From positions 1 to 17,394 of the forward strand of contig JBFKOW010000067.1 of the NCBI GenBank assembly GCA_041628615.1: 17,394 bases of DNA, given 5' to 3'. Origin of the DNA: JAMWZF01 sp041628615 (GTDB lineage: Bacteria; Pseudomonadota; Alphaproteobacteria; Rhodobacterales; Rhodobacteraceae). A model generated the notes under the pieces. The model did not search any database. It saw nothing but the letters and a program-made list of their open reading frames with translations, and was not told the DNA's origin. Both the position numbers and the translations under genes were made by a program. Positions 6,999 through 13,047 of this stretch are shown piece after piece. The stretch's first letter is position 1; every line of letters starts with the position of its first letter.

Positions 6999-7331
6999 CT
7001 AGCCCTCCCCGTCCAGGAGCCCGATCTCGGGGTAGATCGACACCGTCAGTTCCTCGCCGCCGAGCAGGCCGTCGACCGCCGCGGGCGGCGAGACCCCGAT
7101 CCAGATCCCGGCGACCGTGGCCGCCGCCAGCCCGCCGACCGCCGCCCAGCCGCCCAGCGCCGCCAGCAGCACCGCGCCGAAGCGGGGCGCGGGCCGGGCC
7201 GCCCGGCGCGGCATCTGCGCCGCCGCGTCCGCCACGATCCGCGCCGCGAGATCGTCGCCCGGCGTCCAGCCGCGGGGCTCGTCCCGCGCCTCGGCCAGCA
7301 GCCGGTCAAGCCTGTCGCCGTCGTCACTCAT
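6999..7331 (-). CDS. Putative anti-sigma factor, one-TM membrane protein
   Basis: This 110-aa protein has an acidic/basic N-terminal cytoplasmic segment of about 45 residues (DRLDRLLAEARDEP, then DDLAARIVADAAAQMPRR). One transmembrane helix follows (about 50-75, VLLAALGGWAAVGGLAAATVAGIWIGV), then a short periplasmic tail ending EIGLLDGEG. Its ATG overlaps the end of the ECF sigma gene by eight bases (ATGAGTGA at 7331-7324), the classic arrangement for a sigma factor and its membrane anti-sigma. No zinc-binding HxxxCxxC motif is seen, so it is not a ZAS-type anti-sigma. An upstream in-frame TTG at 7337 is less likely than this ATG. The role is inferred from topology and position, not from sequence similarity. 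Confidence 0.7.
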   Translation of the reverse strand: MSDDGDRLDRLLAEARDEPRGWTPGDDLAARIVADAAAQMPRRAARPAPRFGAVLLAALGGWAAVGGLAAATVAGIWIGVSPPAAVDGLLGGEELTVSIYPEIGLLDGEG

Positions 7332-7935
7332 CGGCAAACCCCAGTTCCGCCTTGCGCGCCGCCAGCGCCGCCGCCAGCGCGCGCTTGCCCCGCGCGGTGA
7401 GACTTTCCACCGCGCGCGGGCCGATGTCCATGATCCGGCCGATCTCGTCGTTGCCCAGCCCTTCGAGATGCCGCAGCGCCACCGCCTGCGCCTGCCGCGG
7501 CGGCAGGTCGGCCAGAGCGTCGCGCAGCGCCGCCAGCCGGGCCCGCCGCTGCAGCGCCTCGGCGGCGGTCTCGCGGCCGTCCGGCACCGCGTCGGCGGCC
7601 TCCATCGGCGCCTGCCGCCGCCGCGCCCGCAGCCGGTCGGTGCAGAGATTGGCCACCACCCGGTAGAGCCAGGTCGAGACCCGCGCCTCGCCGCTGCGCC
7701 AGTCGGGCGCGAGTTTCCACAGCCGCAGCATGGCCTCCTGCACCACGTCCTCGGCCTCGGCCCGGTCGCCGAGCATCCGGCCCGCCTGAACCAGCGCCCG
7801 CGGCGCCAGCCTTGCGGTCAGCGCCCGCGCGGCCGAAAGGTCGCCGCCGGCATAGGCCCGCAGCAGGGCGGCATCCTCCGGTTCGGCCCCGTCGCCGGTG
7901 TCCGGGACGGACCTGATCGGATCGTCCTGCGTCAT
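7324..7935 (-). CDS. ECF-type RNA polymerase sigma factor
   Basis: This 203-aa protein is an extracytoplasmic-function sigma-70 family member with regions 2 and 4 only. Region 2 shows ALVQAGRMLGDRAEAEDVVQEAMLRLWK followed by VSTWLYRVVANLCTDRLRARRR, the core-binding and -10 recognition helices. Region 4 shows LADLPPRQAQAVALRHLEGLGNDEIGRIM followed by VESLTARGKRALA, the -35 recognition helix-turn-helix. It should direct RNA polymerase to a small stress regulon. It overlaps the anti-sigma candidate by eight bases and lies 98 bp downstream of the EF-hand gene in the same direction. The start at 7935 has no strong ribosome binding site, so translation may be weak or depend on upstream transcription. 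The inducing signal is unknown. Confidence 0.93.
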   Translation of the reverse strand: MTQDDPIRSVPDTGDGAEPEDAALLRAYAGGDLSAARALTARLAPRALVQAGRMLGDRAEAEDVVQEAMLRLWKLAPDWRSGEARVSTWLYRVVANLCTDRLRARRRQAPMEAADAVPDGRETAAEALQRRARLAALRDALADLPPRQAQAVALRHLEGLGNDEIGRIMDIGPRAVESLTARGKRALAAALAARKAELGFADE

Positions 7936-8033
7936 GGATCACGTTCTGGCCCACATGCGCGCATCCCTGCAATGCCCGGGCGCGCGGGTCCGCCGACCGC
8001 GGCAGGCGGCGGCGGGCCCGGCGCCGCGGGGCG

Positions 8034-8555
8034 TCAGCCGTCCCGGCCGGGTCCGTCGCCGCCGTGGCCCCCGCCATGCGGCCCGCGCGGCCCGTGCGGG
8101 CCCGGGCCGCCCCGGCGGTCCGCCATCCGCTCCCGCGCGGCGTCGAATTCCGCTTCCGACAGCGCGCCGTCGCCATCGGTGTCGGCCCGGGCGATGAACC
8201 GTTCCAGTCCGCCGCCGCCCCGCGGCCCGCCGCGCCCGGCCTCCAGTTCCGACCGCTGCAGCAGCCCGTCGCCGTCGCTGTCCAGCCGGTCGAGCATCCG
8301 CGCCACGCGCTCGGCCCGGCGGTCGCCGCCCGCGCCGAGGAGTTCCTCCGCCGACAGCCCGCCGTCGCCATCGGCGTCCGCCGCGGCGAAGCGGGCGGCG
8401 GCCAGCGCCTCCAGTTCGGCCGCCGTCACCAGCCCGTCGCCGTCGGCGTCGATCTCGGCGAAGCCGGCGCGCGGCCCCTCGCGGGCCTCCGCCGCGTTCA
8501 GCGCCAGCCCGCCGGCCATCGCGGCGATCAGCAGTGCGATCCTCGAAGTCTGCAT
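8034..8555 (-). CDS. Secreted EF-hand calcium-binding protein (four EF loops)
   Basis: This 173-aa protein starts with a signal peptide (MQTSRIALLIAAMAGGLALNAAEA, likely cleavage after residue 24) and then has four canonical EF-hand loops: 36-47 (DADGDGLVTAAE), 60-71 (DADGDGGLSAEE), 92-103 (DSDGDGLLQRSE) and 125-136 (DTDGDGALSEAE). Each keeps Asp at loop positions 1, 3 and 5, Gly at 6 and Glu at 12, so all should bind calcium. The C-terminal 25 residues are Gly/Pro/His-rich. The ATG at 8555 is chosen because AAAGGACGAC precedes it and a signal peptide follows. An upstream in-frame ATG at 8861 would bury the signal peptide. It heads the sigma-factor cassette on the minus strand, suggesting it is either a target or a calcium-linked partner of that system. 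Confidence 0.9.
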   Translation of the reverse strand: MQTSRIALLIAAMAGGLALNAAEAREGPRAGFAEIDADGDGLVTAAELEALAAARFAAADADGDGGLSAEELLGAGGDRRAERVARMLDRLDSDGDGLLQRSELEAGRGGPRGGGGLERFIARADTDGDGALSEAEFDAARERMADRRGGPGPHGPRGPHGGGHGGDGPGRDG

Positions 8556-8733
8556 CCGGAAGTCGTCCTTTCGTCCGTTGCCCGGCCCGGTCATCGGGCC
8601 GATCTCGGGGCTTGAACGGCGCGGCGTGCCGGTTCCGTCGCCGCCGCCGCCAATTTTTTCCGCCGGATCGCGCGACATCCCGACGCACGGGCGTTTCGTC
8701 CTCTTCAAACCCAGGCCCGCAGGCGGAAGTCTG

Positions 8734-9186
8734 ATGGCGGTAACGGAATCCGCAAAGAAGCCCGCGTCGCTCCCGATGTCCGTCGAACAGAATCTTGCGC
8801 CGGCCCCCCCGTCGCCCCCGCCCGACCGCGCCGCGAAACCCGCGATGTGGCGCGGGTTCAAGCGCCGCTGTCCGCGCTGCGGCCAGGGCGCGCTGTTCGA
8901 GGGCTACCTGAAGGTGACCCCAACCTGCCCGGTCTGCCGGCAGGAACTGCACCACCACCGCGCCGACGACGGGCCGGCCTACCTGACCATCCTGATCGTC
9001 GGCCACGTGATGGCGCCGCTGTTCCACGTGGTCTATTCCAACCTCCGCCCCGAGCCGCTGGTGATGGCGACCCTGTTCACCATCGGCACCGTGGCCCTGT
9101 CGCTGTTCCTGCTGCCCCGGCTGAAGGGGGTCGTGGTGGCGATCCAGTGGGCCAAGCGGATGCACGGCTTCGGCGCCGCCCCCTGA
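8734..9186 (+). CDS. DUF983 family membrane protein with zinc ribbon
   Basis: This 150-aa protein has a Ser/Pro/Ala-rich N-terminal tail (about 1-38). A small zinc ribbon follows, FKRRCPRCGQG (Cys46, Cys49) and PTCPVCRQE (Cys65, Cys68), then two membrane helices at about 83-105 and 110-130. This is the DUF983 layout, a family common in Alphaproteobacteria without a defined function. The segment HHHRADDGPAYLTILIVGH is the family's most conserved part. The start at 8734 follows GGCGGAAG. An internal ATG at 8776 lacks such a site and gives a shorter tail. It is divergent from the EF-hand gene and is followed 56 bp later by a Nudix gene in the same direction, so the two are probably co-transcribed. 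Confidence 0.9.
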   Translation: MAVTESAKKPASLPMSVEQNLAPAPPSPPPDRAAKPAMWRGFKRRCPRCGQGALFEGYLKVTPTCPVCRQELHHHRADDGPAYLTILIVGHVMAPLFHVVYSNLRPEPLVMATLFTIGTVALSLFLLPRLKGVVVAIQWAKRMHGFGAAP

Positions 9187-9201
9187 CCGCCGCCGCGCCG
9201 C

Positions 9202-9217
9202 GCGGGGTTGACCCCGC
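9202..9217 (+). terminator. Short GC hairpin between DUF983 and Nudix genes (possible attenuator)
   Basis: GCGGGGT (9202-9208) and ACCCCGC (9211-9217) form a perfect seven-base inverted repeat separated by two bases. It lies 15 bp after the DUF983 stop. No T-run follows, so a complete intrinsic terminator is unlikely. It could stabilise the upstream mRNA end or reduce read-through. Confidence 0.3.
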
Positions 9218-9242
9218 CGCCGCCCCGGCGCCTGATGCTGCC

Positions 9243-9944
9243 ATGACCGACAAGACCGCGATCCGCGACGCCGCCACGGTGATCCTGCTGCGCGACCGCG
9301 CCACCGCGCCCTCGGTGCTGATGGGCCAGCGCGGCGCCGGCGCGGCCTTCATGCCGATGAAGTTCGTGTTTCCGGGCGGCGCGCTGGATCCCGCCGACGC
9401 GGCGGTGCCGCTCGACCTGCCCGAGCCCTGCCGCAGCCGGCTGGCCGAGGAAAGCCGGGTCCCGCCCGAGGCGATTGCCGCCGCCGCGATCCGCGAGTTG
9501 TGGGAGGAGACCGGCCAGATGCTGGGCCGCGGCGGGCTCTGGCCCGAGGCCCCGGCGGGCTGGGACGGCTTCGCCGCCGCCGGGCTGGTCCCCGACGCCT
9601 CGGCGCTGCGCTTCGTGTTCCGCGCCGTCACCCCGCCGGGCCGGCCGCGCCGCTTCGACGCCCGCTTCCTGATGGCCGAGGCCGAGGCGCTGGCCACCGA
9701 CCCGGACGACTTCTCGGCCGCCGAGGACGAGCTCGGCCACCTGCAATGGGTGCCGCTGGAGCAGGCCCGCAGCTTCGACCTGCCGTTCATCACCGAGGTG
9801 GTGCTGGCCGAGGTCGCGGCCCGGCTGGACTGCGCCGAAGCGCCCGACACGGTGCCGTTCTTCCGCAACGACGACGAGCGCCATCTGGTCAGCCGGCTGG
9901 GCGGGCGGTCGCCGCTCGATCCCGGCCCGGCCGGGCGGCGCTAG
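9243..9944 (+). CDS. Nudix hydrolase, NUDT19-like with an expanded Nudix box
   Basis: This 233-aa protein hydrolyses a nucleoside-diphosphate-linked compound; in this subgroup CoA derivatives are typical. It starts with the Nudix first strand (DAATVILLRD) and has KFVFPGGALDPAD (FPGG at 43-46). The catalytic helix IRELWEETGQML (Arg84, Glu85, Glu88, Glu89, Gly91) comes only about 38 residues later. In the standard box, G-x5-E-x7-REUxEExGU, this gap is much shorter, so the box carries an insertion, as described for NUDT19/RP2-like proteins. The C-terminal DELGHLQWVPLEQA segment is typical. The ATG at 9243 has no strong ribosome binding site. Its stop shares the bases CTAG (9941-9944) with the convergent EamA gene. 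The exact substrate is unknown. Confidence 0.9.
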   Translation: MTDKTAIRDAATVILLRDRATAPSVLMGQRGAGAAFMPMKFVFPGGALDPADAAVPLDLPEPCRSRLAEESRVPPEAIAAAAIRELWEETGQMLGRGGLWPEAPAGWDGFAAAGLVPDASALRFVFRAVTPPGRPRRFDARFLMAEAEALATDPDDFSAAEDELGHLQWVPLEQARSFDLPFITEVVLAEVAARLDCAEAPDTVPFFRNDDERHLVSRLGGRSPLDPGPAGRR

Positions 9945-10846
9945 GCCACCAGCACCAGCGCCACGATCGAGGCCGAGAGCAGCCCGACCCCGGCCAGTTC
10001 CCGGCCGCCGATCCGTTCCCGGAACACCAGCCACGAGGCGAGCAGCGAGAAGATCAGTTCGACCTGACCGACGGCGTTGACGTAGCCCGCCGGCTGCATC
10101 GCGAAGGCGGTGAACCAGCACACCGACCCGGCCATCGAGGTCAGCCCGACGAGCCCCGCCACCCGCCAGGCCCGCAGCACCCGGCCCACCTCGCCGCGCT
10201 GCCGCCAGAGCAGCCAGAGCCCGAGCGCGACGGTCTGGAACGCGGTCACCCACATCAGCGTTGTGGTGCCGCGCAGGAACGGATCGCCGAAGGGCAGCGC
10301 CAACGCCGCGCCCCGGTAGCCCACCCCCGAAAGCCCGAAGCACAGCCCCGAGAGCAGCCCCAGCCCGGCGGCCCGGTTCGCCACCCGCCGCAGCCAGCGC
10401 CCGCCGCCCCCGCCGGGCGGGTCCGACAGCAGCAGCACGCCGAGAAAGCCGAGGCAGATCGCGGCGAAGCCCGCGGCGCTGATCCAGTCGCCGAGGATCA
10501 CGATCCCGGCCAGCACCGAGAGCAGCACCTCGGTCTTCTTGAAGGTGATCCCGACCGCGAAGGCCCGGTGCCGGAACAGCGCCACGACGCAGATCGTGGC
10601 GAGGATCTGGCTGATCCCGCCGATCAGCGCGTAGGGCCAGAACCCGGCCGGCGCGGCCGGCACCCCCTGCCCCGACACCCGCCCGTAGGCCAGCGCCAGC
10701 ACCGCCACCAGCGGCGCGGAATAGACGAAGCGGGCGAAGGTCGCGCCGGACGCGCTCAGCACCCCGGCGGCGAGATGCCTTTGCAGCATGAACCGCAGGG
10801 TCTGGGCCGCGGCGGCGGCGAAGGTGACGAGGACCCAGGGCTCCAT
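9941..10846 (-). CDS. EamA/DMT-family transporter
   Basis: This 301-aa integral membrane protein has about ten hydrophobic helices arranged as two EamA-like halves. The first half runs about 1-145 (VLSASGATFARFVYSAPLVAVLALAYG; ICVVALFRHRAFAVGITFKKTEVLLSVLAG). The second runs about 160-301 (GLGLLSGLCFGLSGVGYRGAAL) and ends with GQVELIFSLLASWLVFRERI...ELAGVGLLSASIVALVL. The Glu-Arg after the ninth helix is a common DMT feature. Members export metabolites or amino acids; the substrate cannot be read from sequence. It starts 19 bp after the desaturase stop and is probably the last gene of that operon. Its TAG stop overlaps the Nudix stop within CTAG. Confidence 0.9.
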   Translation of the reverse strand: MEPWVLVTFAAAAAQTLRFMLQRHLAAGVLSASGATFARFVYSAPLVAVLALAYGRVSGQGVPAAPAGFWPYALIGGISQILATICVVALFRHRAFAVGITFKKTEVLLSVLAGIVILGDWISAAGFAAICLGFLGVLLLSDPPGGGGGRWLRRVANRAAGLGLLSGLCFGLSGVGYRGAALALPFGDPFLRGTTTLMWVTAFQTVALGLWLLWRQRGEVGRVLRAWRVAGLVGLTSMAGSVCWFTAFAMQPAGYVNAVGQVELIFSLLASWLVFRERIGGRELAGVGLLSASIVALVLVA

Positions 10847-10865
10847 GCCCCGGACCTAGCCCGGA

Positions 10866-11780
10866 TCAGGGCCGCGCGGAACTCCCGTCCTGCCGCCGCC
10901 ACAGCGGGTGCGGCACCGGGTCCTTGGCGCGCAGCAGGTGGCGCCGGAAGATCTCGGCATAGGAGCGGTAGACGTAGCCGTCGTTCACCGCCGCGTAGCG
11001 CGCCGGGTTGCGGGCATAGACCGCGGGCAGCCGGTACCACGGCACCCGCGGGTGCATGTGGTGGACCACGTGCAGGTTGTTGTTGAGGAACAGCAGCGCC
11101 AGCGGCCCCCGGTCCTCGATGATGACGGTGCGGCCGCGGGCCTGTTCGTGGGCCTGGTGTTCGAGGAAGGTGCGGATCTTGAGCAGCGACAGCCCGCCAT
11201 AGGCGGCGATCCCGTAGGCCCAGAGCGGCATCGGCGACAGGGCCACGACCGCCAGCACCGCCGCCGCCGCCGGCAGGTGCCAGAGCCAGCCGCGCCGGAC
11301 CTCGGGCCGCGCCCGCTGCCGCCAGTCGCCGGCCATGAACGCCGCCTGCCCGACCGCCGGGCCGATCAGGATCCGCCCCGCCAGCGTGTTGTTGACCCGC
11401 AGCACCGCCCGGACCCAGCCCGGCAGCCGGTCCCAGACCGCCGGGTCGAGGTAGTTCGATTCCGGGTCGTCGTAGGGGTCGGTCAGGATCGCGTCGCGGT
11501 GATGCGCGAGGTGGGTGTCGCGGAACCGCAGGAACGGGATCGCGATGGTCAGCGGCGGCCAGGCCAGCGCGGCGTTGAGCGCGGCGCGGCGGAACGGGTG
11601 GCCGTGGATCGTCTCGTGCTGGAGCGAGGAGTGCTGCGCGATCGCCACCGCCGCCACCGGCACGGCGAGCCACGGCGACAGCGCCGCCAGCCCGAACACC
11701 GCCGCCGCCCAGCCGAGATAGGTCAGCGCCAGCAGGCCCAGCGTCGGCCATTCCACCGCAGCGGCGCGCGGCTCAGCCAT
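10866..11780 (-). CDS. Membrane fatty acid desaturase
   Basis: This 304-aa membrane protein belongs to the di-iron fatty acid desaturase/hydroxylase family. All three histidine boxes are present: HETIHGH (55-61), HLAHH (90-94) and HVVHH (237-241, followed by MHP). These eight or more His residues hold the two irons that activate O2. Hydrophobic stretches at about 14-50, 70-85, 145-155 and 170-205 fit the usual four-helix membrane topology with catalytic His on the cytoplasmic side. It likely introduces a double bond into an acyl lipid chain. The same family also contains carotenoid-modifying enzymes, so the substrate is uncertain. Its ATG overlaps the DUF2061 stop by eight bases (ATGGCTGA), implying coupled translation. 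Confidence 0.9.
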   Translation of the reverse strand: MAEPRAAAVEWPTLGLLALTYLGWAAAVFGLAALSPWLAVPVAAVAIAQHSSLQHETIHGHPFRRAALNAALAWPPLTIAIPFLRFRDTHLAHHRDAILTDPYDDPESNYLDPAVWDRLPGWVRAVLRVNNTLAGRILIGPAVGQAAFMAGDWRQRARPEVRRGWLWHLPAAAAVLAVVALSPMPLWAYGIAAYGGLSLLKIRTFLEHQAHEQARGRTVIIEDRGPLALLFLNNNLHVVHHMHPRVPWYRLPAVYARNPARYAAVNDGYVYRSYAEIFRRHLLRAKDPVPHPLWRRQDGSSARP

Positions 11781-11979
11781 CGACGCGCCCCCAGCGGACC
11801 CGCGCCCAGACCCGTTCGTAGACCAGGTAGCCGAGGAAGCCGAGGCAGGCGTTGATCACGGCCATCAGCCCGCCGGTGGCGGCCGAGCCTGTCATCGCCA
11901 TGCCGACCCCGGCCATCATCACAAGCCCGATCAGCGTCCAGAGGGCCGCCTTCGCGGCGGAGCGCGCGCGGGTTTCCAT
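11773..11979 (-). CDS. Small two-helix membrane protein, DUF2061-like
   Basis: This 68-aa protein begins METRARSAAKAALWTLIG, with one hydrophobic helix at about 11-30 and a second at about 36-54. It ends LGYLVYERVWARVRWGR. The basic start, SxxKAxxWTxIG opening and YExxW ending fit DUF2061, a small two-helix membrane family of unknown function. GAGGCAGG lies just upstream of the ATG at 11979. It is the first gene of an apparent operon with the desaturase and the EamA transporter, and the promoter must lie in the 108-bp gap shared with the divergent XRE regulator. Confidence 0.8.
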   Translation of the reverse strand: METRARSAAKAALWTLIGLVMMAGVGMAMTGSAATGGLMAVINACLGFLGYLVYERVWARVRWGRVDG

Positions 11980-12075
11980 CCTGCCTCGTCAAACCGTTGT
12001 CCCGTCTCACCTTTTGCCCCGGCAGCGGCGCGCCCGGCAGTCGGATTCTACTCCACAAAACGCCACGGATGGTGT

Positions 12076-12089
12076 ATTTGGTCCCAAAT
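12076..12089. promoter_or_regulatory. Perfect inverted repeat over the XRE gene start (possible operator)
   Basis: ATTTGG (12076-12081) and CCAAAT (12084-12089) are perfect inverted arms around a two-base centre. The right arm includes the A and T of the putative ATG. The element sits in an A/T-rich island inside very GC-rich DNA. An ATGGTG direct repeat (12069-12074 and 12088-12093) flanks it. The position fits an operator through which the XRE protein, or another regulator, blocks the divergent promoters. Function is inferred from symmetry and position only. Confidence 0.5.
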
Positions 12090-12942
12090 GGTGACAAAAA
12101 TCGACAAGCGCGCCCGCGCCGGCCTGTTCCGCGCCCGGCTGTCCGCGGCGATGGCCCGGACCGGCACCAGCCAGGCCGCGCTGGCCCGCGCCGCGGCGGT
12201 GGACCGGTCGACCGTGAGCCAGCTTCTGAAGGACGGCGCCCGGCTGCCCAACGCCCATGTCGCCGCCGCCTGCGCCGCCGCGCTCGGGGTCTCGGCGGAC
12301 TGGCTGCTGGGCCTCAGCGACCGGCCCGAACAGGCCGCCGACATCGCCGCGCTGTCGATGTCGGTGACCGAGGCGCCGCGGGCGCTGGTCGACGAGCAGA
12401 TTTTCGCCTGGCACCGCGAGGCGGCGGGCTACAAGATCCGCCACGTCCCCGCCGGGCTGCCCGACATGCTCAAGACCGACGCGATGCTGCGCTGGGAATA
12501 CGCCCCGTCGCTGGGCCGGACCACGGAACAGGCGATGGGCGCGTCGCGCGACCGGCTGAACTGGATGCGGCGGGCGTCGTCGGATTACGAGATCGCCTTC
12601 GCGGTGCACGAGCTGGACGGATTCGCCCGCGCCGAGGGCTATTACGCGGGCCTGCCGCGGGCGCTCCGGGCGGCCCAGCTCGACCATTTCGCGGCGCTCT
12701 ACGACCAGCTCTACCCGTCGCTGCGGATCTTCCTCTACGACGCCCACCGGCTGTTCTCGGCCCCGGTGACGATCTTCGGGCCGCTGCTCGCGGTGGTCTA
12801 CCTCGGCGCCAACTACCTGGCGTTCCGGGACGCCGCCCGGGTCCGCACCATCACCGCCCATTTCGACAAGCTGGTGCGCGAGGCGGCGGTGCCCGACCGC
12901 GAGGTGCCGGCCCATCTCGCCCGGCTGCGCCGGATGCTGTGA
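12088..12942 (+). CDS. XRE-family transcriptional regulator with large C-terminal domain
   Basis: This 284-aa protein has an N-terminal helix-turn-helix of the Cro/CI/XRE type at about 15-70 (TSQAALARAAAVDRSTVSQLLKD...LPNAHVAAACAAALGVSADWLLG). A C-terminal domain of about 200 residues follows. That part (AAGYKIRHVPAGLPDMLKTDAMLRWEY, then RLNWMRR, later QLDHFAALYDQLYPSLRIFLYD and a final ITAHFDKLVREA) resembles in layout the DUF5753-type ligand or partner domain of actinobacterial XRE regulators; this is an impression, not a proven match. There is no ribosome binding site ahead of ATG 12088, so the mRNA may be leaderless, or translation may begin elsewhere. The gene is divergent from the DUF2061-desaturase-EamA operon and may control it. 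Confidence 0.85.
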   Translation: MVTKIDKRARAGLFRARLSAAMARTGTSQAALARAAAVDRSTVSQLLKDGARLPNAHVAAACAAALGVSADWLLGLSDRPEQAADIAALSMSVTEAPRALVDEQIFAWHREAAGYKIRHVPAGLPDMLKTDAMLRWEYAPSLGRTTEQAMGASRDRLNWMRRASSDYEIAFAVHELDGFARAEGYYAGLPRALRAAQLDHFAALYDQLYPSLRIFLYDAHRLFSAPVTIFGPLLAVVYLGANYLAFRDAARVRTITAHFDKLVREAAVPDREVPAHLARLRRML

Positions 12943-13047
12943 CCCGGCGGCGCGCCGGCCGGCCACAGCGACCGCCCGCCGCGCCGCGCGGCCATTGCGC
13001 CGCCGCCGCAGCCGCACTATCAGGCCGCGAGCAAGACCGGGGAACCC

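Noticed and set aside
8590..8640. A GGAAC...CGTT pair on the minus strand resembling an EcfG-type stress promoter before the EF-hand gene
   Set aside because: The spacing is only about 13 bases where 16-17 is expected, so it was not called.
8556..8861. A longer N-terminus for the EF-hand protein starting at 8861
   Set aside because: It would place a signal peptide 102 residues inside the protein and overlap the divergent DUF983 start. The ATG at 8555 has its own ribosome binding site.
12943..13047. A lysine riboswitch before lysC
   Set aside because: The 105-bp leader is too short and lacks the conserved lysine-riboswitch core; it only shows GC-rich local inverted repeats.
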